From contig NZ_LQPS01000039.1 in NCBI RefSeq assembly GCF_002101885.1, forward strand, positions 186,001 through 250,000: a DNA stretch of 64,000 bases, read 5' to 3'. Below are positions 10,413 to 18,818 of the stretch, piece by piece (within the stretch, counting starts at the first letter, position 1; each line of letters opens with the position of its first letter). This stretch comes from Mycolicibacter senuensis. GTDB taxonomy: Bacteria; Actinomycetota; Actinomycetes; Mycobacteriales; Mycobacteriaceae. The notes beneath the pieces were generated by a model that did not search any database, was not told where the DNA came from, and saw only the letters and a list, made by a program, of their open reading frames with translations. The position numbers were made by a program, and so were the translations under genes.

Positions 10413-11720
10413 CTAGGGCTGCCACCACTGCCGCAACGGCAGCCCGTCGTCGCCGCCGCGGTCATCGAGCCTGGCCGCCAGCACATGATGCAACTGAATG
10501 ACGTTGTGTTCGAAGCCCAGCCGCGAACCGGCCATGTACAGCCCCCATACCTTCGCGGTGGCCAGGCCGACCTCGGCCACGGCCTCGTCCCAGTGCGCCA
10601 CCAGATTGGCGCACCAGTCCCGCAGCGTCAGCTCGTAGTGGTGCCGAATGTTCTCGGCGTGGACCACCTCCAGACCGGCGTCCTGGATCTCGCTGATGAT
10701 CCGCCCCGACCCGGCCAGCTCACCGTCCGGGAACACATAGCGGTCGATGAAGTCGCCCGCGGTGGCACCGGATCTGTTGTCCGCCCGGGTGATGCAGTGG
10801 TTGAGCAGTAGGCCGCCGCGGCGCAGCTTGGACTTGAGGAACCCGAAGTAGGCGGGGTAGTTCGCGACGCCGATGTGCTCGGTCATCCCGATCGAGGAGA
10901 CCGCATCGAATTCGGTCTCGCGCACATCGCGGTAGTCGCAATGGCGGACCTCGGCGAGGCCGGCTAACCCCTCGGAGGCGATCGCGCGCTGCGCCCACCG
11001 GGCCTGCTCGGTCGAGAGCGTCGCACCGATAGCGCGCACGCCGTGCCGCGCGGCGTAGCGCACCATGCCGCCCCAGCCGCAGCCCACATCCAGCAGCAGG
11101 TCGCCGCGACGCAGCCGCAACTTGTCGAACACCAACCGGTACTTGTTCTCCTGGGCCTCGTCGAGTGTCGCGTCCCGGCTCGGGTAGACCGCGCAGGTGT
11201 AGGTCATCGACGGCCCCAGCACGGCTTCGTAGAAGGCGTTGGAGACGTCGTAATGATGCTGAATCGCGCTGGCGTCTCGATGCTTGCTGTGCCGCAGGCC
11301 GTCGGCGACGCGCAGCCAGCGGGGGCGGGCCTCCTGCGGTGGCGGCGCGATCGGCACCAGGTGCTCTATCCCGACGGAGCGCACGATGTTGGCCAGCACC
11401 CGCGGCGACGGCCGTTTGAAGTGCAGTTCGTCGGCGAGCGCCTTGAGCAGGCGGTACGGGTCACCGGGGTGCACGCCGTGCAGTTCCAGATCCCCGGCGA
11501 CGTAGGCGCGGGCCATGCCCAGATCGCCCGGGGCGGTGGCCAGATAGGTGGTGCCGCGCGGAGTGAGCAGTTCCAGGCCCAGCGGGGCGTCGTCGGGCCC
11601 GGTGCTGCTGCCGTCGTAGGCGGTGAACCGCAACGGCAGGTGACCGTCGGTGGCCAGGGTCTCCAGCACCTCCGCCAGGGTCAGTCTGCCGGTGTGCGTC
11701 TGCTCCTTGTAGGTGGTCAC
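10413..11720 (-). CDS. Fatty acid methyltransferase paired with FAD oxidoreductase
   Basis: 435 residues, CFAS family with LLLDVGCGWGGM, HHYDVSNAFYEAVLG and VRHCDYRDV. It diverges clearly from the other two copies in the window. GTG at 11718-11720 overlaps the stop of the FAD oxidoreductase gene by 4 nt (GTGA), so translation is coupled. An FAD oxidoreductase plus a SAM methyltransferase is the known two-enzyme route to 10-methylstearic (tuberculostearic) acid in actinomycetes (bfaA/bfaB, tmsA/tmsB): the methyltransferase converts oleoyl to 10-methylene-stearoyl and the partner reduces it. By this context it is the best candidate of the three copies for that role. Confidence 0.85.
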   Translation of the reverse strand: MTTYKEQTHTGRLTLAEVLETLATDGHLPLRFTAYDGSSTGPDDAPLGLELLTPRGTTYLATAPGDLGMARAYVAGDLELHGVHPGDPYRLLKALADELHFKRPSPRVLANIVRSVGIEHLVPIAPPPQEARPRWLRVADGLRHSKHRDASAIQHHYDVSNAFYEAVLGPSMTYTCAVYPSRDATLDEAQENKYRLVFDKLRLRRGDLLLDVGCGWGGMVRYAARHGVRAIGATLSTEQARWAQRAIASEGLAGLAEVRHCDYRDVRETEFDAVSSIGMTEHIGVANYPAYFGFLKSKLRRGGLLLNHCITRADNRSGATAGDFIDRYVFPDGELAGSGRIISEIQDAGLEVVHAENIRHHYELTLRDWCANLVAHWDEAVAEVGLATAKVWGLYMAGSRLGFEHNVIQLHHVLAARLDDRGGDDGLPLRQWWQP

Positions 11721-13111
11721 TGTCGTCGCACCGCCTTGTCGTAGAGGTCCAGCAGCCGGGCGTCGGGGTCGTATGCCCGCTTGACCTTCCGATAGGTTTC
11801 CCCGCCGTAGAGCTCGTCGAACTCCGCGGCGGTGTAGTAGGCGTCGGAGTACAGCGACTTGTGGCCGTCGAGTTCGCTCACCTTCGCCTCGATCAGCCGA
11901 TTGGTGGCGCCCTCGGTGGCGCCGGCCGGGACCGAGGACCAGAACCCGACGTTGACGTAGGTGCGGTTGGGCCGGATCGGGTACAGCGGCCAGTTCTCGT
12001 CGGTGCGCAGGCGCAGCGGGCACAGCCACACCGGCTCGATCGGCACGTGGTCGAAGAACCAGTCCAAGAACTCCCGGCAGCGCCCCAACGGCACCTCGAC
12101 GTCCTGCACCACCCGCTCGCGCGAGGGGGCGGTCTTCGGGCGGTGGACACTGCGTTTCTCGATCCGGTCGGCGATGGCGAACCGCCGGTCGTAGCCGATC
12201 AGCTTCGCGTAGAAACTGCTGCGCCGATAGCGCCGCGGCCACCAGCGCCGCACCAGCGGGTGCTGCGCCCCGAACGCCCGCGAGCACCAGAACCAGTCGG
12301 TGTCCCAGCGCCACAGGTAGTCATGGATGGTCAGCCGGTCGTCTTTGATCCCGTGCGCGTGCTGAATCGAGCGGTAATAGACCCGCTGGCCGGTGTAGTC
12401 GCTGACGGCGCCGGGGGTGTCGGTCTCGATGCCCACACACAGGTAGCTCTCGGCGGGGGAGAACACCACCCCGTCGAGATAGTCCACCGCAACACCGTCG
12501 AACCCGCCGGTGTCGATGATCCGGTCCATCGTCGCGATCAGGTCGTCCAGCGCATCGAACCGGATGTGCCGTAGTGCCACGAACGGTTTGACCGCTTCCA
12601 GCTCGATCCGCAGCCGAGTCGAATAGCCCAGCGTGCCATAGGAATTCGGAAACGTCCGGAACAGGTCCGGGTGCCGGTCACGGGAAACGGTCAGCAGCTC
12701 ACCGGCACCGGTGAGCACGTCCATCTCCAGTACCGACTCGTGCGGCAGGCCGTTGCGGAACGACGCCGACTCGATCCCCAGGCCCGACACCGCGCCGCCG
12801 ACCGTGATCGTCTTCAACTGCGGGACCACCAGCGGCGCAAACCCGTACGGCAGGGTCGCGGCCACCAGGTCCTCGTAGGTGCACATGCCGCCGACGTCGG
12901 CGGTGCGGTTCGCCACGTCGATGCCGATGACGTTCACCAGCCCCGAGCTGTCCAGACCCGGCGCTGCGCGTTTGGCGCGTGCCCGGAACAGGTTCGAGGT
13001 GGGTTTCGCCAGCCGGACCGACGCGCTCGCCGGAATCGCCCGGTAGCTGTCCAGCAAGCGTTGCACCCCCCGCGTGTGGGATGTCGGTGCGTCGGCCGGC
13101 CGAACGGACAT
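11717..13111 (-). CDS. FAD-binding oxidoreductase (Rv3719 type)
   Basis: 464 residues. FAD_binding_4/VAO-type enzyme related to sterol delta-24 reductase. The FAD-binding motifs are VGGMCTYEDLV and PQLKTITVGGAVSGLGIES (residues ~75-120). The C-terminal half carries Trp/Tyr-rich substrate-domain segments (DTDWFWCSRAFG). It most likely reduces the methylene intermediate made by the overlapping downstream methyltransferase, completing methyl-branched fatty acid formation; this is inferred from the gene pair. ATG at 13111 is used; a GTG one codon earlier is possible. TAGCGT lies 8 nt upstream of the ATG, so the mRNA may be leaderless. Confidence 0.86.
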   Translation of the reverse strand: MSVRPADAPTSHTRGVQRLLDSYRAIPASASVRLAKPTSNLFRARAKRAAPGLDSSGLVNVIGIDVANRTADVGGMCTYEDLVAATLPYGFAPLVVPQLKTITVGGAVSGLGIESASFRNGLPHESVLEMDVLTGAGELLTVSRDRHPDLFRTFPNSYGTLGYSTRLRIELEAVKPFVALRHIRFDALDDLIATMDRIIDTGGFDGVAVDYLDGVVFSPAESYLCVGIETDTPGAVSDYTGQRVYYRSIQHAHGIKDDRLTIHDYLWRWDTDWFWCSRAFGAQHPLVRRWWPRRYRRSSFYAKLIGYDRRFAIADRIEKRSVHRPKTAPSRERVVQDVEVPLGRCREFLDWFFDHVPIEPVWLCPLRLRTDENWPLYPIRPNRTYVNVGFWSSVPAGATEGATNRLIEAKVSELDGHKSLYSDAYYTAAEFDELYGGETYRKVKRAYDPDARLLDLYDKAVRRQ

Positions 13112-13163
13112 CACCTCCCACGCTAGCGGCGGATCGTCGGCTCTGCATCCGACGCGGCCGGGC

Positions 13164-13937
13164 TTACTGGGCTTGTTGTGGCATGCTCTGCGCGCTCAGG
13201 TAGCCGGCAATCCCGCGCGCGACGGCGTCGGCGTAGCGCTGCCGCCCCGACGGACTCTCCATCAGGGCCGCGTCCGCGGGGTTTTTCATATTGCCCAACT
13301 CGACCAGGATCGACGGATACTCGGCCAGGTTCAGCCCGGCCAGGTCGGCGCGTCCTTTCAGGCCGTCGTTGCCGATGTAGTTGGCCGGCGGGATACCGGC
13401 GGCCTGCAGCTGGCTGCGCATCACCTGCGCCAACCGGACCGCCGGGCCCTCCTGGGCCGGGTTGAGTGGCGGCGCGGAGTAGTTGACGTGGAACCCGCGG
13501 CCGGTGGCCGGTCCGCCGTCGGCGTGAATCGACACGATCGCGTTGGGGTGCAGCGAGTTGGCCATCGCGGCGCGTTCATCGACGCACGGTCCGGGCCCGT
13601 TGTCGTCGCCGCGGGACATCGCGGTGCGCACCCCCGCGGAGTTGAGCGCCTGCCGAATCCGCAGCGTGGTGTCCCAGGCGAAGCTGTGCTCGGGATAGCC
13701 GGAGTTGGAGGTGGTGCCGCTGGTCTGGCAGTTCTTGGTGCCGCCCCGGCCGTTGGTCACCTGGCGGCCGATGGCCGCGGGGTCGGCGGTGCCGCTGTGA
13801 CCGGGGTCGAGGAACACGATCATGCCGGCGATGTTGCCGGGGGCGGCCCAGGACGACGGGGCGCTCGGGACCGCGGCGGCCGCCACCAGGCCGGTGATGA
13901 TCGCGATGCCGACACGCGAGAGAACAGGTACGCGCAC
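13164..13937 (-). CDS. ami1: N-acetylmuramoyl-L-alanine amidase Ami1
   Basis: 257 residues, counterpart of Rv3717. Amidase_3 zinc enzyme that cuts the bond between N-acetylmuramic acid and L-Ala during cell separation. A signal peptide covers residues 1-32. Zinc ligands are visible in LDPGHSG (His), PEHSF (Glu) and SIHADGG (His), and the catalytic Glu in VELGNMKN. Two cysteines (KNCQ and GPCVDE) match the pair that forms a disulfide in the mycobacterial enzyme. No SH3 or other wall-binding domain, as usual for this family in mycobacteria. The small Rv3718c counterpart that separates it from the Rv3719 gene in M. tuberculosis is absent. Confidence 0.92.
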   Translation of the reverse strand: MRVPVLSRVGIAIITGLVAAAAVPSAPSSWAAPGNIAGMIVFLDPGHSGTADPAAIGRQVTNGRGGTKNCQTSGTTSNSGYPEHSFAWDTTLRIRQALNSAGVRTAMSRGDDNGPGPCVDERAAMANSLHPNAIVSIHADGGPATGRGFHVNYSAPPLNPAQEGPAVRLAQVMRSQLQAAGIPPANYIGNDGLKGRADLAGLNLAEYPSILVELGNMKNPADAALMESPSGRQRYADAVARGIAGYLSAQSMPQQAQ

Positions 13938-14053
13938 GCCGCCAACGTAGGCTCGCGCCGACTACGCTGGTGCTTCAACACGCGCCGGGTCTTGGAGCCG
14001 AAACCAAGCCGCAACCAAGTCGAGACCACGCACAACAACGCAAGGGGAGTGTC

Positions 14054-14389
14054 ATGCAACCAGGAGGCCCGCCCGACATGTCGGCGCTGCTGGCCCAGGC
14101 CCAGCAGATGCAGCAGCGACTGTTGGCCGCGCAGCAGGAGCTGGCCGCCACCGAGGTGCAAGGCGAGGCCGGCGGCGGCCTGGTCAAGGTCACCTCCAAC
14201 GGCAGCGGCGAAGTGCTGGCCGTGCAGATCGACCCGAAGGTCGTCGACCCCGACGACGTCGACACGCTGCAGGACCTGATCGTCGGCGCGCTCGCGGATG
14301 CCTCGAAGAAGGCGCACACCCTGGCCCAGGAGCGGCTCTCCCCGCTGGCCGGTGGCATGGGCAACGCGCTCGGCATGCCGGGCACCTAG
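14054..14389 (+). CDS. YbaB/EbfC nucleoid-associated protein
   Basis: 111 residues, counterpart of Rv3716c. YbaB family: a Gln-rich first helix ([15 protein letters not shown]), then [25 protein letters not shown] and the [12 protein letters not shown] segment characteristic of the fold, a dimeric DNA-binding protein. ATG at 14054 has AAGGGGA at 14042-14048 and gives a family-length product; an upstream in-frame ATG at 13970 is less likely. It precedes recR by 10 nt, the pairing seen across most bacteria, often with dnaX nearby, which is true here too. Confidence 0.9.
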   Translation: MQPGGPPDMSALLAQAQQMQQRLLAAQQELAATEVQGEAGGGLVKVTSNGSGEVLAVQIDPKVVDPDDVDTLQDLIVGALADASKKAHTLAQERLSPLAGGMGNALGMPGT

Positions 14390-14399
14390 GTGTGCCACC

Positions 14400-15011
14400 T
14401 TGTTTGAAGGCCCGGTTCAGGACCTGATCGACGAGCTGGGCAAGCTGCCGGGTATCGGCCCCAAGAGCGCCCAGCGGATCGCGTTCCACCTGTTGTCGGT
14501 GGAACCGTCGGAGATCGACCGGCTCACCGCGGTGCTCACCAAGGTGCGCGAAGGGGTGCAGTTCTGCGAGGTGTGCGGCAACGTCTCCGACGCGCAGCGC
14601 TGCCGGATCTGCGGGGATCCGCGCCGCGACTTCGCCCAGATCTGTGTGGTCGAGGAACCCAAGGACGTGGCCGCCATCGAGCGCACCCGGGAGTTCCGCG
14701 GCCGCTACCACGTGCTCGGCGGGGCCTTGGATCCGCTCTCCGGGATCGGCCCGGAGCAACTGCGGGTGCGTGAGCTGCTCAACCGGGTCGGGGAGCGCGT
14801 CGACGGGGTCGACGTCAGCGAGGTGATCATCGCCACCGACCCCAACACGGAAGGCGAGGCGACCGCCACCTACCTGGTTCGGATGCTGCGCGACATCCCC
14901 GGGTTGAGCGTGACGCGTCTGGCGTCCGGGCTGCCGATGGGCGGTGACCTGGAGTTCGCCGACGAGCTGACCCTGGGCCGGGCGTTCACCGGCCGCCGCG
15001 CCATGGCTTAG
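14400..15011 (+). CDS. recR: Recombination mediator RecR
   Basis: 203 residues, the family length. It helps RecFO load RecA at gaps and acts in recombinational repair. In order: helix-hairpin-helix [14 protein letters not shown] (residues ~14-28), a zinc finger C-x2-C...C-x2-C ([16 protein letters not shown]), the Toprim domain ([22 protein letters not shown]) and a Walker-B-like C-terminal region. The start is the rare codon TTG at 14400 (MFEGPVQ), which aligns with the known start and has AGGTG 7 nt upstream; no ATG or GTG in frame gives a sensible N-terminus. Confidence 0.95.
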   Translation: MFEGPVQDLIDELGKLPGIGPKSAQRIAFHLLSVEPSEIDRLTAVLTKVREGVQFCEVCGNVSDAQRCRICGDPRRDFAQICVVEEPKDVAAIERTREFRGRYHVLGGALDPLSGIGPEQLRVRELLNRVGERVDGVDVSEVIIATDPNTEGEATATYLVRMLRDIPGLSVTRLASGLPMGGDLEFADELTLGRAFTGRRAMA

Positions 15012-15070
15012 TCGCCGCGACCCTTTCCCCTTCCCCGGCGCCCGCGCCCCTTCCCTTCCCCCCTTTCCCG

Positions 15071-15127
15071 CGAGCCTGTACTTAGCGTGCTCGCTACTCG
15101 CACTTCTTCGCGCCAACAACAGGCTCG
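15071..15127. repeat. Intergenic inverted repeat after recR
   Basis: CGAGCCTGT (15071-15079) and ACAGGCTCG (15119-15127) form a 9-bp inverted repeat around 39 nt, after a pyrimidine-rich tract that starts just past the recR stop. It may terminate the ybaB-recR transcript. Its arm sequence resembles the CGAGCAG/CTGCTCG hairpin at 47166-47223, so it may belong to a scattered intergenic family. Confidence 0.4.
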
Positions 15128-15162
15128 TGGAATGTGTCAGTCCCCGTCGGCAGCATCTGGGC

Positions 15163-16011
15163 ATGGGTGAGGTCTTCATCGGCAGCGAGGCGCTGGCGCA
15201 GGGGCGCCTCACCGAGTACGAGCTGCGCCGTTGGCATCGTGCGATTTGCCGCGACGTCTACGTGCCGGCAGGCCATCAGCTCACCCTGCGCGACCGCATC
15301 GAAGGGGCGTGGCTCCGGTCGGGACGCAAGGGTGTGATCGCGGGGGTGGCCGCATCGGCCCTACACGGCGCCAGATGGGTCGACGTCGATATCCCGATCG
15401 AACTCATCTGGTCCAACACCCGCCCGCCTGCCGGCCTCATCGCCCGTGACGAAACCCTCGCCGACGACGAAATCACCAAGGTCGCCGGTATACCGGTCAC
15501 CACACCCGCCCGCACCGCCTACGACCTGGGGCGGCACCTGCCCAGGGTCCAGGCGGTGGCGCGGATGGACGCCCTGGCGCGGGCCACCCCGTTCAGCACC
15601 GAGGACGTGTTGCTGCTGGCCAAGCATCACCGCCGCGCCCGCGGCTTACGACGGCTGCGGACAGCGCTTCCGCTGGTGGACGCCGGCGCCGCCTCACTCG
15701 AAGAGTCCTGGCTGCGGCTGCGGCTCATCGATGCCGGGCTGCCCACTCCCACCACCCAGATCCCGGTGATCGAGCGGGGGTATTGGCCGTTCGCCTGGCT
15801 GGATATGGGCTGGGAGCGATATCGAGTCTCCGCCGAGTACGACGGCGATCAGCACCGCAAGGACCGCGCGCAGTACGTCCGGGACCACCGGCGTCAACGC
15901 AGGCTGGAAGCCTTGGGCTGGATCAACATCCGGGTGATCAACGAGGACGCGCCCAGCGACGTCATCCGCCGCGTCACCGCCGCCATGCGGTCCCGCGGCT
16001 GGCACCCCTAG
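15163..16011 (+). CDS. Endonuclease-like protein with AbiEi-type N-terminus (Rv3714c type)
   Basis: 282 residues, in the position of Rv3714c. The N-terminal part (LTEYELRRWHRAICRDVYVP) looks like the winged-helix start of AbiEi-type proteins. The C-terminal ~90 residues have the DUF559/Vsr restriction-endonuclease-like pattern: AEYDGDQH, then RDHRRQRRLEALGW and INIRVINED, giving candidate metal-binding Asp/Glu/His and a core Gln/Arg. Biochemical role unknown; no cognate antitoxin gene is seen beside it. ATG at 15163 is preferred to GTG at 15127, but neither has a clear ribosome-binding site. Its stop shares a CTAG with the stop of the convergent reductase gene. Confidence 0.72.
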   Translation: MGEVFIGSEALAQGRLTEYELRRWHRAICRDVYVPAGHQLTLRDRIEGAWLRSGRKGVIAGVAASALHGARWVDVDIPIELIWSNTRPPAGLIARDETLADDEITKVAGIPVTTPARTAYDLGRHLPRVQAVARMDALARATPFSTEDVLLLAKHHRRARGLRRLRTALPLVDAGAASLEESWLRLRLIDAGLPTPTTQIPVIERGYWPFAWLDMGWERYRVSAEYDGDQHRKDRAQYVRDHRRQRRLEALGWINIRVINEDAPSDVIRRVTAAMRSRGWHP

Positions 16012-17174
16012 GCCGGCACCAGCACATCGGCGATCGCTGCGCCGGCGGCGATCTTGCCGCGAGCCGACCGGACCTTCTCCGGAACCCCGGCGCCCACCAC
16101 GGCGACCAGCACACCGTCGCGCTCGTAATAGGCGACGAACCGGCGGCCGTCATCCTCGGCCAGGTGCACGGTGTCACCGGCCTGCGGGTGGCCCAGGCAC
16201 TGGATCTTGACGTCGTACTGGTCGCTCCAGAAGTACGGCACCCCCGCGCGCGGCAGCGCCGAACCCAGCATCGCCGACACCATGGTCTTCGCCTGCTCGG
16301 CGACGTTGCTCCAATGCTCGACGCGGGCCTGCCCGCCGGCCGGGTCGCGCCACGACGCCACGTCGCCGATCGCCCAGACGTCCGGGGCGCTGGTACGGCC
16401 GGCCTCGTCGCAGACCACACCGTCTGCGACGGCGATACCGCTGCCGGCCAGCCAGTCGCAGGCGGGCCGCGACCCGATGCCCACCACCACCAGGTCAGCC
16501 GCCACCACTGAGCCGTCCGACAGCGTCACCGACTCGACACCATCCGCGCCGGAGACAGAGCGCACCCCCATGCCGGTGCGCACGTCGACGCCCTCGTCGC
16601 GGTGCAGCCGGGTGATCAGCGCGCCCACCTGCTCACCCAGCACCGCCGCCAGCGGGGTGGGCTGCGGCTCCACCAGCACCACCGGCACACCGGCGCCGCG
16701 CAGACTGGCCGAGACCTCACAGCCGATGAAGCCCGCCCCGATCACCACGGCGCGCCGGGCGCCCGCGGCCCGCTCCCGGAGTGCCACACAGTCGTCGTAC
16801 GACCGCAGTACGAAGACGCCGTCCAGGTCGCCGGCCTCGATGCGGTTGGGCACCAGGCCGGTGGCGATCACCAGCTGGTCGTAGCCCAGCACCTCGCCGT
16901 CGGCCAGCGTCACGGTGTGGGCCGTCACGTCGACGGCCCAGGCGGCGCGGCCGAGCCGCAACCCGATGCCGTTGTCGTCGTAGAACCCGGCCGGCTTGAG
17001 CGCCACATCATCGACCTCGCCGCGCAGCAGCTGCTTGGACAACGGCGGGCGGTCATACGGTGGGTGGATCTCGGCGCCGACGATGGTGATCGGGTCGGTG
17101 TAGTCGTTGCGGCGGAGCTGCTCGGCGGTGCGGACCGCGGCCAGCCCGCCACCGATGATGAGCACCCCGCTCAC
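16008..17174 (-). CDS. Rubredoxin/ferredoxin reductase (NAD(P)H, FAD)
   Basis: 388 residues. Pyridine nucleotide-disulfide oxidoreductase family of the AlkT/BphA4 type. FAD motif [16 protein letters not shown] at residue ~4, NAD motif [16 protein letters not shown] at ~145, and the FAD C-terminal motif [12 protein letters not shown]. There is no redox-active CxxC, as expected for this subfamily. It should pass electrons from NAD(P)H to rubredoxin for AlkB. GTG at 17174 overlaps the rubB stop (GTGA), and it is the last gene of the coupled alkB-rubA-rubB-reductase operon. Confidence 0.88.
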   Translation of the reverse strand: MSGVLIIGGGLAAVRTAEQLRRNDYTDPITIVGAEIHPPYDRPPLSKQLLRGEVDDVALKPAGFYDDNGIGLRLGRAAWAVDVTAHTVTLADGEVLGYDQLVIATGLVPNRIEAGDLDGVFVLRSYDDCVALRERAAGARRAVVIGAGFIGCEVSASLRGAGVPVVLVEPQPTPLAAVLGEQVGALITRLHRDEGVDVRTGMGVRSVSGADGVESVTLSDGSVVAADLVVVGIGSRPACDWLAGSGIAVADGVVCDEAGRTSAPDVWAIGDVASWRDPAGGQARVEHWSNVAEQAKTMVSAMLGSALPRAGVPYFWSDQYDVKIQCLGHPQAGDTVHLAEDDGRRFVAYYERDGVLVAVVGAGVPEKVRSARGKIAAGAAIADVLVPA

Positions 17175-17353
17175 CGCCGCACCACCTCCACCATCTCGAA
17201 GTCGGCCTTCGCCGCGCCGCAGTCCGGGCAGCTCCAGTCCTCGGGGATGTCGGCCCAGCGGGTGCCGGGGCCGATGCCGTCCTCCGGCCAGCCCAGCGCC
17301 TCGTCGTACTCGAAGCCGCACTGCAGGCACCGGAACAGTTTGTAGTCGTTCAT
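17171..17353 (-). CDS. rubB: Rubredoxin 2 (AlkG2 type)
   Basis: 60 residues. A one-iron electron carrier. Two iron-binding pairs, C-x2-C at RCLQCGF (Cys9, Cys12) and CPDC (Cys42, Cys45), with the conserved WADIPEDW between them. The spacing after the second pair (CGAAKADFE) has no insertion, the pattern of AlkG2-type rubredoxins that donate electrons to alkane hydroxylase. The ATG overlaps the rubA stop by 4 nt. It is the likely direct electron donor to AlkB. Confidence 0.9.
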   Translation of the reverse strand: MNDYKLFRCLQCGFEYDEALGWPEDGIGPGTRWADIPEDWSCPDCGAAKADFEMVEVVRR

Positions 17354-17523
17354 GAGTTCTCTCCCATCGGTTCGAAATCGAGCTTTTCGCGGACCGCACA
17401 GTCGGGGCAGGTCCAGTCGTCGGGGATCTGCGCCCACGTCGTCCCGGCTGGGAAGCCTTCGCGCGGTGCGCCGACACCCTCGTCGTAGACGTAGCCGCAG
17501 CCCGGGCATCCGTAGCCGGCCAT
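17350..17523 (-). CDS. rubA: Rubredoxin 1 (AlkG1 type)
   Basis: 57 residues. Iron ligands are Cys6, Cys9, Cys39 and Cys42 (GCPGCG and TCPDC), with WAQIPDDW. After the second pair the sequence reads [10 protein letters not shown], one residue longer and with an Arg, which is the insertion described for AlkG1-type rubredoxins that cannot replace the AlkB electron donor. Its role may therefore differ from rubB. The ATG shares one base with the alkB stop (TGATG), so it is translationally coupled. Confidence 0.9.
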   Translation of the reverse strand: MAGYGCPGCGYVYDEGVGAPREGFPAGTTWAQIPDDWTCPDCAVREKLDFEPMGENS

Positions 17524-18755
17524 CAGGCGTTCACCGCCGCTGCCCCGTAGCGGGCCAGAATCTTCTCCCGGCGGCGCGGCGAGATGTTGGCCCGGGTGAT
17601 GTCGCCGGCGTAGTGCGCCAGCACCCGGTGGTCCATCAGCTTGCGCCACACCGGCGGGAAGTAGGTCACCCCGATCAGCGCCCCGTAGCCGGCCGGCAGG
17701 TTCGGCGAGTCGTCGAAACTACGCAGCGTCTGGTAGCGCCGGGTCGGGTTGGCGTGGTGGTCGCTGTGGCGCTGCAGGTGGTACAGGAACAGGTTGGTGA
17801 CCATGTGGTCGGAGTTCCAGCTGTGCTGCGGGGTGCAGCGCTCGTAGCGGCCGCCGGCCTTCTTCTGGCGCACCAGGCCGTAGTGCTCCAGGTAGTTCAC
17901 CGACTCCAGCAGCGACGAGCCGTAAAAGGCGTTGATCAGCAGGTAGGGGATAAGCGCGACACCGAACACCGCGATCATCACGCCCCAGAACAGCAGCGAC
18001 ATCGCCAGCGCGTTGATCACGTCGTTGCCCGGCCAGGTCCGCGGGTTCCAGGGGTTCTTGCCGGTCCTGCGGACACGCGCCGCCTCCAGCTCCCACGCCG
18101 AACGGATGCCGCCCCACATGCTGCGCGGCAGGAACTCCCAGAACGTCTCGCCGAAGCGGGCCGACGCCGGGTCCTCGGGGGTGGCGACCCGCACGTGGTG
18201 GCCGCGGTTGTGCTCGACGTAGAAGTGTCCGTAGCAGACCTGCGCCAGGGTGATCTTGGCCAGCCAGCGCTCCAGCGACTCCCGCTTGTGACCGAGCTCG
18301 TGGGCGGTGTTGATGCCCACCCCGGCCACCGTCGCCGCCGACATCGCCACACCGATCTTGCCCAGCCAGCCCAGCGACCCGTCGAAGCCCAGCCAGCCCA
18401 GGTCCGACGCGGTGAACAGGTAGGCGCCCAGGATGGCGCTGGCGTACTGGAACGGGATGTAGGCATACGTCGCGTAGCGGTAGTACTTGTCGTTCTCCAG
18501 CGCGGCCATCACCTCATCGGGCGGGTTCTGCCCGTCGGCCCCGACGGCCAGGTCCAGCACCGGCAGGATCACATACAGCAGGATCGGCCCGATAAAGAGC
18601 GGCAGTTGCGACGCGGTCTGCAGGCCGGCGGCGTTCATCGCCCACACCAGCGGCAGCACCAGGAACATCATGGTGGGCACGAACAGGCCCAACAGCCACA
18701 GCTGTCGTTTCTTGTCGTGCCAGATCTTCGGCTTGTCACTCAGTTCGGTAGTCAT
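17523..18755 (-). CDS. alkB: Alkane 1-monooxygenase
   Basis: 410 residues. Integral-membrane diiron enzyme that hydroxylates the terminal carbon of n-alkanes using oxygen and electrons from rubredoxin. Six hydrophobic segments are visible. The His boxes are HELGHK (around residue 150), EHNRGHH (around 180) and LQRHSDHH (around 335), plus the AlkB signature NYLEHYGL. The ATG at 18755 has no overlapping upstream gene; the 63 bp before it separate it from the PucR-type regulator on the same strand. In M. tuberculosis the alkB-rubA-rubB set (Rv3252c-Rv3250c) lies elsewhere, so its place next to gatD is unusual. Confidence 0.95.
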   Translation of the reverse strand: MTTELSDKPKIWHDKKRQLWLLGLFVPTMMFLVLPLVWAMNAAGLQTASQLPLFIGPILLYVILPVLDLAVGADGQNPPDEVMAALENDKYYRYATYAYIPFQYASAILGAYLFTASDLGWLGFDGSLGWLGKIGVAMSAATVAGVGINTAHELGHKRESLERWLAKITLAQVCYGHFYVEHNRGHHVRVATPEDPASARFGETFWEFLPRSMWGGIRSAWELEAARVRRTGKNPWNPRTWPGNDVINALAMSLLFWGVMIAVFGVALIPYLLINAFYGSSLLESVNYLEHYGLVRQKKAGGRYERCTPQHSWNSDHMVTNLFLYHLQRHSDHHANPTRRYQTLRSFDDSPNLPAGYGALIGVTYFPPVWRKLMDHRVLAHYAGDITRANISPRRREKILARYGAAAVNA

Positions 18756-18818
18756 GTCGCCGACGTTAGGTATCGACGCCCGCTAGCCGCTCGTCCCGCG
18801 AAACCGGAATTCGGCGGG

